This document shows, one piece after another, positions 55,889 through 64,000 of a DNA stretch of 64,000 bases. The position numbers and the translations under genes were made by a program. The stretch covers positions 1 to 64,000 of the forward strand of contig CAKUBE010000003.1 in assembly GCA_934636715.1 (NCBI GenBank), given 5' to 3'. This DNA is from an uncultured Arachnia sp. (GTDB taxonomy: Bacteria; Actinomycetota; Actinomycetes; Propionibacteriales; Propionibacteriaceae). Under the pieces are notes generated by a model. It was not told the DNA's origin. It saw nothing but the letters and a program-made list of their open reading frames with translations, and did not search any database. The stretch's first letter is position 1; each line of letters begins with the position of its first letter.

Positions 55889-55911
55889 TGCACAAGCCTA
55901 TGCCGATCCGC

Positions 55912-56661
55912 TCACTCCAGGCCGAAGTAGCCGGGGTCGGCGAGGAAGCGGCGGTACAGCGCCACGCTCATCAGCGACCTCCATTCGCAGGGCTGGAAGC
56001 CGTCCTCGTCGAGCTCGATGATCTGCGCGCCCGGGATGGCCGCCAGGATCGGCGAGTGGGTGGCCATCAGCACCTGGACGCCGTCCTCCTTGAGGCCGTT
56101 CAGCTGGTTCGCGAGCTTGACCTGCGACTGGAACGACAGCCCGGCCTCCGGCTCGTCGAGCACGAGCAACCCGCCGCCGCGGGTGAGGAAGACGAGCTTG
56201 GTGTCGAGGAGCTCGTTGAAGGCCTGGCCGTGCGAGCGCTCGTGGTAGATCCGATCCGACCCGCCCGGATGCTGCTCGAGGTAGGTCAGCAGCCCGTTCA
56301 TGGTCTCCGCGCGCAGGAAGTAGCCCCACTTGGACCGCCCGATCCCCCGGATGAGGGCCAGATGCTCGTACAGGCGAGACTCCGTGGGCCGCTCGGACGG
56401 CCGCCAGTTGGTGCTGCCGCCCTCCGCGCTGAGGCCGTAGGCCATCGCGATCGCCTCAATGAGTGTCGACTTCCCGACCCCGTTCTCGCCCACCAGGACC
56501 GTCAGTTCCGACAGCTGCATCCCGTCGCGGAGTACCTGCGCGACCGGCCCCATCGTGAACGGCCACTCGCCGTCATGCGGGACGGACGCCGCGACCACCT
56601 TACGCACCGGAAGCGAGCTGATTACCGTCATGCGGGACAGCGTAGAGAACCGCTCCGACAT
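55912..56661 (-). CDS. single-gene AAA (ABC-type) ATPase
   Basis: A 249-residue ATPase: Walker A GENGVGKST (58-66), Walker B LLVLDEPEAGLS with Asp169-Glu170 and a MATHSPILAAIPGAQIIEL H-loop motif. It has no insertion for a coiled coil or TOPRIM domain. It is like OLD/RloC-type cassette proteins, of which some belong to phage defence and others to DNA repair. Start ATG 56661 is used; ATG 56631 is an alternative. Divergent from MazEF, with 42 bp between the starts. Confidence 0.85.
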   Translation of the reverse strand: MSERFSTLSRMTVISSLPVRKVVAASVPHDGEWPFTMGPVAQVLRDGMQLSELTVLVGENGVGKSTLIEAIAMAYGLSAEGGSTNWRPSERPTESRLYEHLALIRGIGRSKWGYFLRAETMNGLLTYLEQHPGGSDRIYHERSHGQAFNELLDTKLVFLTRGGGLLVLDEPEAGLSFQSQVKLANQLNGLKEDGVQVLMATHSPILAAIPGAQIIELDEDGFQPCEWRSLMSVALYRRFLADPGYFGLE

Positions 56662-56683
56662 TTCGACCTACCCAGCCGGCGCC

Positions 56684-56695
56684 GTTACATGTAAC
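56684..56695. promoter_or_regulatory. operator of the mazEF promoter
   Basis: GTTACATGTAAC is a perfect 12-bp palindrome, overlapping TAACAT (56692-56697), a -10-like hexamer 6 nt before the ATG. The position suggests autorepression of a leaderless mazEF message and also control of the AAA gene. Confidence 0.65.
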
Positions 56696-56703
56696 ATAGT
56701 TGT

Positions 56704-56910
56704 ATGACTGTGGCAGAACGGGTAAGTGAGCATCGGCAGCGAATGCGCGAACGCGGGTTCCGTCCTGTTCAGATCTGGGTCCCTGACACCCGTAACGACG
56801 AGTTCCGCCGCGAGGCGGCGCACGAGGCCGCCTTGGTCGCCGCGGCCGATCACACCGATGACACGCAGGACTTCCTGGACGCCGTGGCTGCCCCCTGGGG
56901 CGACGAGTGA
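56704..56910 (+). CDS. MazE-family antitoxin
   Basis: A 68-residue antitoxin with VSEHRQRMRERGFRPVQIWV at its start, the hallmark of the antitoxin group paired with MazF in actinobacteria and alphaproteobacteria (DUF3018 type). The acidic tail ADHTDDTQDFLDAVAAPWGD should bind the toxin. It overlaps the toxin gene by 4 nt (GTGA). Confidence 0.88.
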   Translation: MTVAERVSEHRQRMRERGFRPVQIWVPDTRNDEFRREAAHEAALVAAADHTDDTQDFLDAVAAPWGDE

Positions 56911-57227
56911 GAGGTGAACTCTGGTCCGTGGCCGGCGGCGTCTACGCCAGCAAGCCTCGGCCCGCGCTGGTGATTCAGGACGACGCGTTCGAAGCAACCG
57001 ATTCGGTGACCGTGCTCCCGCTCACCAGCACACGCCTAGACGCGCCCCTCCTTCGCGTCCCCATCACGCCGTCGGACACCAACGGGCTGAGCCAGCCGTC
57101 ATGGGTCATGGTCGACAAACTCACCACCGTGCGCAGGTCCGCCCTCGGCGCACGCATCGGCCGCCTGAGCGCGCGCGAACTCACCGAGATCGAGCGCCTC
57201 GTCGTGGTGTTCCTCGGACTGGCCTGA
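56907..57227 (+). CDS. MazF/PemK-family toxin
   Basis: A 106-residue endoribonuclease of the MazF fold: MRGELWSVAGGVYASKPRPA, LVIQDDAFEATDSVTVLPLT, VMVDKLTTVRRSALGARIGRL. The K-PRP segment and the threonine after LPL belong to the family active site. It starts at GTG 56907. Its 3' end overlaps the convergent NUDIX gene by 47 nt. Confidence 0.9.
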   Translation: MRGELWSVAGGVYASKPRPALVIQDDAFEATDSVTVLPLTSTRLDAPLLRVPITPSDTNGLSQPSWVMVDKLTTVRRSALGARIGRLSARELTEIERLVVVFLGLA

Positions 57228-57630
57228 TCGGACTGAAGTCGGCGAGCCCGGGAGCGATCTGCTCCACGAAAAGCGGCGCGAGGCTGGCATCGCCCAAGTC
57301 GTCGGGAGTGACCCAGCGGGTCTCCTCGATCTCGGCGGTGGGGTGAACCTCCGCGGGGATCGCCGTCGGCCAGTCGAAGACGTCCGCGACGACGGTGAAG
57401 CCCTTCTCGTTCGCCGCCGGCGCCGCGAACTCCCCGAGCCGCACCAAGCACTCGACGTCGAGGGAAAGGCCGAGCTCCTCGGCCACCTCACGCACCGCGC
57501 ATTCGGTGGCCGACTCCCCCGGTTCCGGCTTCCCGCCGGGGTTCATCCACATCGACGTCCCCCGCTTGCGTACCATCAGGATCCGCCCGCGCCGGTCGCG
57601 CAACACAACGGCGGACACGCGGATGATCAT
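57181..57630 (-). CDS. NUDIX hydrolase
   Basis: A 149-residue pyrophosphohydrolase. The NUDIX box is complete: G33, E39, R47-E48 and E51-E52 in GKPEPGESATECAVREVAEE. MIIRVSAVVLRDRRGRILMV is the usual opening and places the start at ATG 57630, 8 bp after the DUF2207 gene. The substrate cannot be inferred. It is last in the gatC-gatA-gatB-DUF2207-NUDIX run. Confidence 0.93.
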   Translation of the reverse strand: MIIRVSAVVLRDRRGRILMVRKRGTSMWMNPGGKPEPGESATECAVREVAEELGLSLDVECLVRLGEFAAPAANEKGFTVVADVFDWPTAIPAEVHPTAEIEETRWVTPDDLGDASLAPLFVEQIAPGLADFSPIRPVRGTPRRGARSR

Positions 57631-57638
57631 GCGGACCA

Positions 57639-58793
57639 CTAGATATCGAGGATCGACAGGAAGTCGCCGACGCCCTCGACGAGGCCGCCTACCGACTCCG
57701 CAATGTCGCCCACCCCGTCGGCCAGTTCGATGACCCCGCCGACCAACTCGCCCGCCTCGAAGGCCAGGGCGAGGCCGTCGAGGGCGTGGGCTCCCAAGTC
57801 GATCCACGCCAGGGCGTCGACGCCGGCCTCGAACAGCGCGTTGTCGCGGGCCACGACGTCGCCGAAGACCTTCGCCCAGTGGTCGGCCACGCCGAAGACG
57901 AGGGCGTACGGCAGGTAGCGTTCGAAGACGCCGAGCTGCTCCTCCGTCCGGATCTGGTCGGCCTCGGCCGTGGCCAGGTACTTCTTGAAGCCCAGCGCCT
58001 GGATCTGGACCGCCGTGCCCGCGGCGGTGCGCGGGACCCGACTCGTCAGCTTGCGGGAGACGAAAACCGCCCCGGCCATGACCAACGCGGTCGACACCAG
58101 CGTCACCCAGCCGAACGACGCGATCAGCATCAGCCCGCTCCAGACGACACCGGCGCCGACGACGAGGGCCGGCAGCGGGCCTCTGCCCTGGGTGCTAGGG
58201 TCGCGCGGGTACCACCCGTTCTCCACCGTCTGACGGTAGAACTCCTTGCGGAGAGCGAGAACGTCGCCGGGATCGTTCCCGATCCAGGCGCTCATCCTGG
58301 CCGTCTTCGGCGCCAGCAGCTGCGCCCCGAACATCGACTGCAGCAGCGAGACCTCGAAGAACTCCAGCTTGTCGGCGGGCTTCGGGGCGACGAGCGTCAA
58401 CTCCCAGTCGCGGCCCGTCCTGGCGGGCTTTCCGCGGCGGGCGGGCAGCGCGGCGTCGTCGATGGCCTTGATCCGCAGATGGCCGCGGATGGCGAGGTCC
58501 ACGAACGTGGCCATGACATCGCGCATCTCGGCCTCGCCGTCGATGATCGTGCCGATCAGCCCGGGATGCAAGCCGCGCGGCGGCGCGAACGCGACGGCGA
58601 CCTCCCCCGAGTATTCGCGGCCCGGGCCGACCTTGGCGACGGCGACCTCCTGGCCCGGCGCGGGCAGCAGCCCGGGCGTCACGCCGCGGAAGATCTCGTC
58701 GCGGTGGAAGCGCCCGCTCAACGCACCCAGTACGAAGAAGGCCGCGCAGAACAGGACGGAGAGGACAAGGAAGCCGATGTCGATGGGCGTCAC
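57639..58793 (-). CDS. DUF2207-type membrane protein
   Basis: A 384-residue protein with TM helices at 5-26 and two near 205-250. It has a wing-like segment VMATFVDLAIRGHLRIKA and the pattern GFKKYLATAEADQIRTEEQL that characterises the C-terminal part of DUF2207 proteins; the N-terminal extracytoplasmic domain of longer relatives is missing. The C-terminus is a Gly/Asp/Val-rich amphipathic tail. Start GTG 58793 lies 1 nt after the gatB stop. Confidence 0.82.
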   Translation of the reverse strand: MTPIDIGFLVLSVLFCAAFFVLGALSGRFHRDEIFRGVTPGLLPAPGQEVAVAKVGPGREYSGEVAVAFAPPRGLHPGLIGTIIDGEAEMRDVMATFVDLAIRGHLRIKAIDDAALPARRGKPARTGRDWELTLVAPKPADKLEFFEVSLLQSMFGAQLLAPKTARMSAWIGNDPGDVLALRKEFYRQTVENGWYPRDPSTQGRGPLPALVVGAGVVWSGLMLIASFGWVTLVSTALVMAGAVFVSRKLTSRVPRTAAGTAVQIQALGFKKYLATAEADQIRTEEQLGVFERYLPYALVFGVADHWAKVFGDVVARDNALFEAGVDALAWIDLGAHALDGLALAFEAGELVGGVIELADGVGDIAESVGGLVEGVGDFLSILDI

Positions 58794-58794
58794 G

Positions 58795-60276
58795 TCAGGA
58801 CAGCCTCGCCAGGATCAGCTCGCGGACCTTCGCGGCGTCGGCCTGGCCGCGCATCGCCTTCATCACCTGGCCGATGAGTGCACCCGCGGCCTGGACCTTG
58901 CCGTCGCGGATCTTGTCGGCGACGTCCGGGTTGGCCGCGATGACCTCGTCGACGGCGGCGCCGAGCGCGCCCTCGTCGGAGACGACGACCAGCGCGCGCG
59001 ATTCCACGACCTCGGCGGGCTCGCCCTCCCCGGCCAGCACGCCGTCGATCACCTGGCGGGCCAGCTTGTCGTTGACCGTGCCGGCGTCGACGAGCGCCTG
59101 GACGGCGGCTACCTGCGCGGGCGAGATGGAGAGCTCCTCCAGCTCGCACCCGGCCTCGTTCGCGCGCCGGGCCAGCTCGGTGACCCACCACTTGCGGGCC
59201 GCGCCGGGGGCCGCCCCGGCCGACACCGTCTCCTCGACCAGGGCGAGCGCCCCGGCGTTTACGACGGCGGCGAAGTCGATGTCGCCGAAGCCCCACGCCT
59301 CCTGGAGCCGACGACGGTGCTCGGCCGGCGGCTCGGGCAGGGTCGCGCGCAGCTCCTCGACCCACTCGCGGCTAGGGGCGATGGGCATCAGGTCGGGCTC
59401 GGCGAAGTAGCGGTAGTCGTCCGCGTCCGACTTCGGCCGTCCCGCCGAGGTGCTGCCGTCGGCCTCGTGGAAGTGCCGGGTCTCCTGCGTCACGCGCCCG
59501 CCGCCGTCGAGGACCTCGGCCTGGCGGCACATCTCGAAGCGGACGGCGCGCTCGATGGAGCGCAGCGAGTTGACGTTCTTGGTCTCGGTGCGAGTGCCCA
59601 GCACGGACGACCCGATGGGCGCGAGCGACACGTTCGCGTCGCAGCGGAGCGACCCCTGCTCCATGCGCACGTCAGAGACGCCGAGCGCCTTCATCAGCTC
59701 GCGCAGATGCGCGACGTACGCGCGCGCCACCTGCGGAGCCTTCTCCCCCGCGCCGAGCACGGGGCGGGTGACGATCTCGATGAGGGGAACGCCCGCGCGG
59801 TTGTAGTCGATCAGCGAGTAGTCGGCGCCCTGGATGCGGCCGGACGTCCCGACGTGCGTCGCCTTGCCCGCGTCCTCCTCCATGTGCGCGCGCTCGATCT
59901 CGACCCGGTAGGTCTCGCCGTCGACCTCGACGTCGACCCAGCCGTCGAACGCGATCGGCTCGTCGTACTGCGAGGTCTGGAAGTTCTTGGTCATGTCCGG
60001 GTAGAAGTAGTTCTTCCTGGCCATGCGGCACCACTCGGCGATCCGGCAGTTCAGCGCCAGGCCGATCCGGATGGCCGACTCGACAGCCTTCCCGTTGATC
60101 ACCGGCAGCGAGCCGGGCAGGCCGAGGCACACCGGGCAGACGTGCGTGTTGGGCTCGCCGCCGAACTCGTTGGCACAGCCGCAGAACATCTTCGACGCGG
60201 TGTTCAGCTCGACGTGCACCTCGAGGCCCAGCGCGGGCTCGTACCTGGTCAGCAGGTCGTCGTAGTCGACGCTCAT
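58795..60276 (-). CDS. gatB: Asp-tRNA(Asn)/Glu-tRNA(Gln) amidotransferase subunit B
   Basis: Binds the mischarged tRNA and the kinase step of the GatCAB complex. The 493-residue protein has [20 protein letters not shown], the zinc cysteines (CGCANEF and CPVCLGLPG), [33 protein letters not shown] and the C-terminal YqeY-like tail ([20 protein letters not shown]). ATG 60276 overlaps the gatA stop by 4 nt. Confidence 0.97.
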   Translation of the reverse strand: MSVDYDDLLTRYEPALGLEVHVELNTASKMFCGCANEFGGEPNTHVCPVCLGLPGSLPVINGKAVESAIRIGLALNCRIAEWCRMARKNYFYPDMTKNFQTSQYDEPIAFDGWVDVEVDGETYRVEIERAHMEEDAGKATHVGTSGRIQGADYSLIDYNRAGVPLIEIVTRPVLGAGEKAPQVARAYVAHLRELMKALGVSDVRMEQGSLRCDANVSLAPIGSSVLGTRTETKNVNSLRSIERAVRFEMCRQAEVLDGGGRVTQETRHFHEADGSTSAGRPKSDADDYRYFAEPDLMPIAPSREWVEELRATLPEPPAEHRRRLQEAWGFGDIDFAAVVNAGALALVEETVSAGAAPGAARKWWVTELARRANEAGCELEELSISPAQVAAVQALVDAGTVNDKLARQVIDGVLAGEGEPAEVVESRALVVVSDEGALGAAVDEVIAANPDVADKIRDGKVQAAGALIGQVMKAMRGQADAAKVRELILARLS

Positions 60277-61763
60277 GCGAGAACTCCTTCCGGCGCCTGC
60301 GGGCCGCCCCAGTTGGCTTGCAGCGCGCGTTCCAGGACACCGCCCACGCGGTAGAGCCGCGCGTCCTCCATCGGCGGGGCCATCACCTGGAGCCCGACGG
60401 GGAGCCCCTCGCTCAGGCCCGCGGGGAACGACGCCGACGCGTTGCCTGCCATGTTGCTGGGGATGGTGCAGAGGTCGGCGAGGTACATGCTCATCGGGTC
60501 TGCCATGCGCTCGCCGATCTTGAAGGCGACAGTGGGGGTGGTCGGCGAGACCAGCACGTCGACAGAGGCGAAGGCCTTGTCGAAGTCCCCTTGGATGAGC
60601 GAGCGCACCTTCTGCGCCGAGCCGTAATAGGCGTCGTAGTACCCGGCCGACAACGCGTAGGTGCCGATGATGATCCGGCGCTTCGCCTCGCGGCCGAAGC
60701 CGTCCTCGCGCGTGAGGTTCATCACCTCCTCGGCGGAGCGGGTGCCGTCGTCGCCCGTGCGCAGGCCGTAGCGCATGCCGTCGAACCGGGCGAGGTTGGA
60801 GCTCAGCTCGGCGGGCTGGATGAGGTAGTAGGCGGGCAGCGCATAGGTGAAGGCGGGGCAGGACACCTCGACGATCTCGGCGCCTGCCGCGCGCAGTACG
60901 TCGACCGCCTCGCGGAACCGGTCGAGCACGCCGGGCTCGTAGCCGTCCCCCTGGAACTCGGCGACGACGCCCACGCGCAGGCCTGCGAGGTCGGCGGCGC
61001 GGGCGGCGCCGACGAGGTCGGGCACGGGCCGGTCGATCGAGGCGGAGTCGCGGGCGTCGTAGCCGCCGATGACCTGCTGCAGGAGGGCCGCGTCCTCGGC
61101 GGTGCGGGCGCAGGGCCCGGGCTGGTCGAGGCTGGAGGCCATCGCGACCAGGCCGTAGCGCGAGACGCCGCCGTAGGTCGGCTTCACGCCGACGGTGCCG
61201 GTCACGGCGCCGGGCTGGCGAATGGAGCCGCCGGTGTCGGAGCCGACGGCGAGCGGCACCATGTGCGACGCCACCGCGACGGCGGAGCCGCCCCCGGAGC
61301 CGCCGGGGATGCGCTCGTCGTCCCAGGGGTTGCGGGTGGGCCCGAAGAAGGAGGTCTCGGTGGAGGAGCCCATCGCGAACTCGTCCATGTTGGTCTTGCC
61401 GACGATGACGAGGCCCGCCGCGCGCAGCTTGGCCACGACGGTGGCGTCGTAGGGCGGCACCCATCCGTCGAGCATCTTCGACCCGCAGGTGGTCGGAAAG
61501 TCGGTGGTGCAGAAGTTGTCCTTGACGCCGATGGGGACGCCGGCCAGGGGGCCGAACTCCTCCCCAGCGGCGCGGCGGGCGTCGACGGCGCGGGCCTGCG
61601 CGAGCGCGGCGTCGGCGTCGACGGCGAGGAACGCGTTCAGCCGCGGGTTCAGGGCCTCGATCTGGGCGAGGCAGGCCCGGGTGAGCTCCTCGGAGGTCAG
61701 CTCGCCGGCCGCCATCAGGCGGCCGAGCTCGGCGGCGGAGCGGGTCAGAAGGCGGGCGCTCAT
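60273..61763 (-). CDS. gatA: Asp-tRNA(Asn)/Glu-tRNA(Gln) amidotransferase subunit A
   Basis: Amidase-signature glutaminase, 496 residues. The catalytic triad is Lys81 (GVKDNF), cis-Ser156 (PGGSGGGS) and Ser180 ([12 protein letters not shown]). It supplies ammonia for conversion of Glu-tRNA(Gln), as needed in organisms without glutaminyl-tRNA synthetase. ATG 61763 overlaps the gatC stop by one base. Confidence 0.97.
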   Translation of the reverse strand: MSARLLTRSAAELGRLMAAGELTSEELTRACLAQIEALNPRLNAFLAVDADAALAQARAVDARRAAGEEFGPLAGVPIGVKDNFCTTDFPTTCGSKMLDGWVPPYDATVVAKLRAAGLVIVGKTNMDEFAMGSSTETSFFGPTRNPWDDERIPGGSGGGSAVAVASHMVPLAVGSDTGGSIRQPGAVTGTVGVKPTYGGVSRYGLVAMASSLDQPGPCARTAEDAALLQQVIGGYDARDSASIDRPVPDLVGAARAADLAGLRVGVVAEFQGDGYEPGVLDRFREAVDVLRAAGAEIVEVSCPAFTYALPAYYLIQPAELSSNLARFDGMRYGLRTGDDGTRSAEEVMNLTREDGFGREAKRRIIIGTYALSAGYYDAYYGSAQKVRSLIQGDFDKAFASVDVLVSPTTPTVAFKIGERMADPMSMYLADLCTIPSNMAGNASASFPAGLSEGLPVGLQVMAPPMEDARLYRVGGVLERALQANWGGPQAPEGVLA

Positions 61764-62056
61764 CAGTCCTCGCTCAGGATCTGGGGGACGCGGAACCGGC
61801 CGTCGTCCTGAGTCGGCGCGCCGGAGAGCGCCTGCTCCTGGGTGAGGGACCGAGTCACGACGTCGGCCCGGAACACGTTGGTCATCGGCATCGCGTGCGT
61901 AGCCAGCGGCACATCGGGTCGCGCCACCTCGGACACTTTCGCCACGGACTCCAAGATGACGTCCAGCTCGGGGGCAAGCTCGGCGCACTCCTGCTCGGAA
62001 AGCTGAATGCGGGCCAGAGCGCCCAACCGAGCCACGTCGTCGGCGGTGAGACCCAC
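61763..62056 (-). CDS. gatC: Asp-tRNA(Asn)/Glu-tRNA(Gln) amidotransferase subunit C
   Basis: A 97-residue belt protein that holds GatA and GatB together: [20 protein letters not shown] at the start and [20 protein letters not shown] near the end. Start GTG 62056 with AGGAG 8 nt before it. First gene of the gat operon; the 159 bp before it hold repeat R7. Confidence 0.96.
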   Translation of the reverse strand: MGLTADDVARLGALARIQLSEQECAELAPELDVILESVAKVSEVARPDVPLATHAMPMTNVFRADVVTRSLTQEQALSGAPTQDDGRFRVPQILSED

Positions 62057-62136
62057 TTCGCTGCTCCTAGGTTGGCTTCTCGCCGCTGTGGCGGCGCCCC
62101 CATCCTAAGGGGTTGCCGGGTGGGGTCACCTCTCTT

Positions 62137-62212
62137 GGTTTCGACACGGACCCGGCGCTTCGCGCGCGGGTCCGGCTCAACCAGCGGTATCAGCGGACCG
62201 CTCAACCAGCGG
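62137..62212 (+). repeat. REP-like hairpin repeat, copy R7, with doubled arm
   Basis: Starts GGTTTCGACACGG; the core GGACCCGGCGC / GCGCGGGTCC is a strong stem. The arm GCTCAACCAGCGG is present twice, 25 bp apart (62175 and 62200). It lies 3 bp after the stop of the 65-residue gene. Confidence 0.85.
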
Positions 62213-62215
62213 CGG

Positions 62216-62413
62216 TCAGGTCAGGATGAGGTAGAACATGCGGCCGAGGAAGAACAGCGCGACGGCGATGGCGACGACGACGAACGGCGTCACGACGCGC
62301 TGGATCTTCTTGGCCCGCGTGGTGGGCACGCCCTTCGGCCCCCAGACGCCTCGTCCGGCGTGGGCGCGGACCGGGGCCTGGTCGTCCAGGTTGAGGTTCG
62401 AGAACACGCGCAT
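62216..62413 (-). CDS. small hypothetical membrane protein
   Basis: A 65-residue protein: a soluble N-terminal half (MRVFSNLNLDDQAPVRAHAG) with Lys/Arg just before one C-terminal helix (TPFVVVAIAVALFFLGRMFY). A tail-anchored-like layout. I do not recognise it. The ribosome-binding site is weak. It occupies the place between the MetE-like gene and gatC where mycobacteria carry ligA. Confidence 0.6.
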   Translation of the reverse strand: MRVFSNLNLDDQAPVRAHAGRGVWGPKGVPTTRAKKIQRVVTPFVVVAIAVALFFLGRMFYLILT

Positions 62414-62593
62414 GGTCGAGATGCTACTACCGCGGTCCGAGCCGGCCGGCTCGCAGAGCGCGAGAATCCCGATACACGCAGGGCCCGGAGCTTTGGCGCA
62501 TAACCCGGGCTCCTGTGCCCTCCAGCGCACAAACAGGCGAGTTACGCGTGAAAACTCCGTGTGGACACCCGGTCGGCTTCAGACTGGGGCGGT

Positions 62594-63562
62594 TCAGCGG
62601 TCGGTCGACTCCTCGAACAGCGCCGCGGCGCGGCGGAGAGCCGACAGCTGCGGAGAGACGTCCGCGCGGTTCCAGCCCGCGAGGCCGCAGGCGGTACCCA
62701 GGAGGACGCCGTCGTAGAGCGCCATCTGCAGCGGACGCCAGGTTGTCAGCGCGCGGCGGACGAGGGCGTCGACGCCCTGCGGCGCGCGCGAAGCGGAGTC
62801 GACGACGCCGAGGATCACGCCGCGCTGCTCGTCGCACCACGCGGCCAGCTCCTCGCGGTCGACGATCGCGGCGTCCACGGACACGGACGCGAATCCCGCG
62901 CTCCGGGCGACGTCGAGCCAGTCACCGGGGGCGCAACAGTGCAGGACGGACCCGCCGTCGGGCGCGAACACTACGCCGAAGGGTGCCAAGGCCTCGACGA
63001 GTTCCGGCGTGTCGACCGAGCGGTGCTTCGAGAAGCCGCTGGAGGTGGGGATGGCACCCGACCGGACGGCGACCAGCGACGGCTCGTCGACCTGAAGCCA
63101 CAGGGTGGCCGCGGGGACGCGGCGCATCAACTCCCCGCGGAGGTCCTCCACGCCGGCGACAAGCGCCTGGGCCAGCTCGCGGCGGGCGCCGTGGTCGGCC
63201 AGCAGGCGATCCCCGGCGAAGCGCTCCACGCAGGCGGCCAGCGTCCACGGGCCCGCGACGCCCACCTTGAGCACGCCGTCGAAGCCCTGCAATAACTCCT
63301 CGGCGTCATCCAGGTCGTGGCGCCACTGGGCCCGGGCGCGGCGGTGGTCGGCGCCGGCGTGCGGCGTCAACCGCCAGCCCGCGGGCTGCAGGTCGAAGCC
63401 GAGGTCGCCGATCAGCCCGAGCGCGCGGCCGACCATGTCCGAGCCGACCCCGCGGTCCGGCAGCTCCGGCAGCGGCAGCACCTCGGGCAGCAGCTCGGCC
63501 ATCGCCGACAGCGCGCCGCGAAAGTCCGTGCCGGGCAACGACCCCGCCGCGGTGACGCGCAT
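62594..63562 (-). CDS. MetE-C-like (cobalamin-independent methionine synthase family) protein
   Basis: A 322-residue barrel of the UROD/MetE superfamily. Seen: the opening VTAAGSLPGTDFRGALSAMA, WLQVDEPSLVAVRSG, VLHCCAPGDWLDVARSA (a His-Cys pair as in the MetE zinc site) and GVVDSASRAPQGVD. About half of full MetE, so it cannot be a complete methyltransferase on its own model; actinobacteria commonly have such a gene after mnmA. ATG 63562 overlaps the mnmA stop by one base. Confidence 0.85.
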   Translation of the reverse strand: MRVTAAGSLPGTDFRGALSAMAELLPEVLPLPELPDRGVGSDMVGRALGLIGDLGFDLQPAGWRLTPHAGADHRRARAQWRHDLDDAEELLQGFDGVLKVGVAGPWTLAACVERFAGDRLLADHGARRELAQALVAGVEDLRGELMRRVPAATLWLQVDEPSLVAVRSGAIPTSSGFSKHRSVDTPELVEALAPFGVVFAPDGGSVLHCCAPGDWLDVARSAGFASVSVDAAIVDREELAAWCDEQRGVILGVVDSASRAPQGVDALVRRALTTWRPLQMALYDGVLLGTACGLAGWNRADVSPQLSALRRAAALFEESTDR

Positions 63563-64000
63563 CAGCGGGCCTCGGCGATCACGGCCGAGCCGACGACGCG
63601 GTCCCCCTCGTAGACGACGACGGTCTGCCCGGGCGCGACCCCGGACGCGGGCTCGTCCAGCGCGACGATCAACCCGCCGTCGACCGCCTCGATGGTCGCG
63701 TCCTGCGGGATCCCGTGCGCCCGGTACTGCGCCTGGCCGCGCCACGGGCCGACGACCGGCTCGCCCGTCCAGGTGGCCCGAATCCCGCGCAGCCGGGTCA
63801 CGGCGAGCTCGTCGCGCGCGCCGACGACGACGGTGCGGGTCACCGGCTCGATGCTCAACACATAACGCGGCTCCCCGGAAGGGGCAGGTACGCGCAGGTC
63901 GAGTCCCTTGCGCTGCCCGACGGTGTACCGGTGCGTTCCACGGTGGGTCCCCAGCACGGCCCCGGATGCGTCGACGATGTCGCCCGGCGCGTCATCGAGG
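63562..64000 (-). CDS. mnmA: tRNA-specific 2-thiouridylase MnmA, C-terminal part
   Basis: The frame is open to the right edge, so this is the last 145 codons of mnmA (trmU). The conserved HRGTHRYTVGQRKGLDLRVP segment is followed by the C-terminal beta-barrel domain (YVLSIEPVTRTVVVGARDEL, ATWTGEPVVGPWRGQAQYRA, and SGVAPGQTVVVYEGDRVVGS), which binds tRNA. The ATP-pyrophosphatase domain and the catalytic cysteines lie outside the window. Confidence 0.93.
   Translation of the reverse strand, partial: LDDAPGDIVDASGAVLGTHRGTHRYTVGQRKGLDLRVPAPSGEPRYVLSIEPVTRTVVVGARDELAVTRLRGIRATWTGEPVVGPWRGQAQYRAHGIPQDATIEAVDGGLIVALDEPASGVAPGQTVVVYEGDRVVGSAVIAEAR

Overview
The window is a contiguous, GC-rich, gene-dense piece of an actinobacterial chromosome. 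The evidence is the order ruvC-ruvA-ruvB-yajC-secD-secF-apt-relA, a mycothiol-type TIGR03085-like protein, a small HGxxPAAW protein and a Trp-operon membrane protein beside trpC/trpE, a consensus GlnR box ahead of gltBD, and frequent GTG starts. A member of the Propionibacteriales is my best guess, but this is inference. Most genes are on the minus strand, and many are joined by 1-nt (TGATG) or 4-nt (ATGA/GTGA) stop-start overlaps, so the window reads as a series of long, translationally coupled operons.

Layout (gene direction runs from high to low coordinates unless stated). 1-420: start of a Pro/Gln-rich protein and a possible broken zinc-ribbon ORF. 420-10.6 kb: yebC, ruvCAB, yajC-secDF, apt, a 2TM K+ channel with an RCK domain, relA. 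11.6-24.7 kb: dnaE, a membrane protein, hisDCBH, priA/hisA, then four genes coupled to the his operon: an acyl-CoA reductase/HAD fusion, a LarA-like (DUF2088) protein, a PlsC-like protein and a tandem GNAT protein. 24.9-26.5 kb: two divergent VapBC-type modules. 26.5-33.6 kb: a sugar ABC importer without its own ATPase, a GH32/68-like hydrolase, a LacI regulator, a GH20 hexosaminidase and a striking operator. 34-40.6 kb: rpiB and gltBD. 40.8-43.2 kb: TetR, a hexapeptide acetyltransferase and a divergent MFS transporter. 43.2-44.6 kb: a scrambled region with a truncated HAD gene, a decayed ParDE pair and repeats. 44.6-50.5 kb: hisI-trpE-(two small membrane proteins)-trpC-trpB-trpA-SCO1. 50.5-57.6 kb: a TIGR03085-like protein, a two-component system divergent from a three-gene ABC exporter, an MpaB-like protein, an AAA ATPase, MazEF and a NUDIX protein. 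57.6-64 kb: gatCAB followed by DUF2207, a MetE-like protein and the 3' end of mnmA.

The signals I find most worth following are these. (1) A dispersed REP-like hairpin repeat occurs seven times; five copies lie within about 10 bp of a stop codon in a fixed orientation, and one copy lies in frame inside the GH20 gene with its arm reiterated in tandem. (2) The lipid-like cluster fused onto the his operon has two members, the LarA-like and PlsC-like proteins, that have both lost the signature catalytic residues of their families. (3) A 70-bp repeat with a strong palindrome occurs at two toxin-antitoxin loci 17.6 kb apart. (4) hisH seems to start at a CTG codon.

I found no rRNA, tRNA, CRISPR array or intact transposase.
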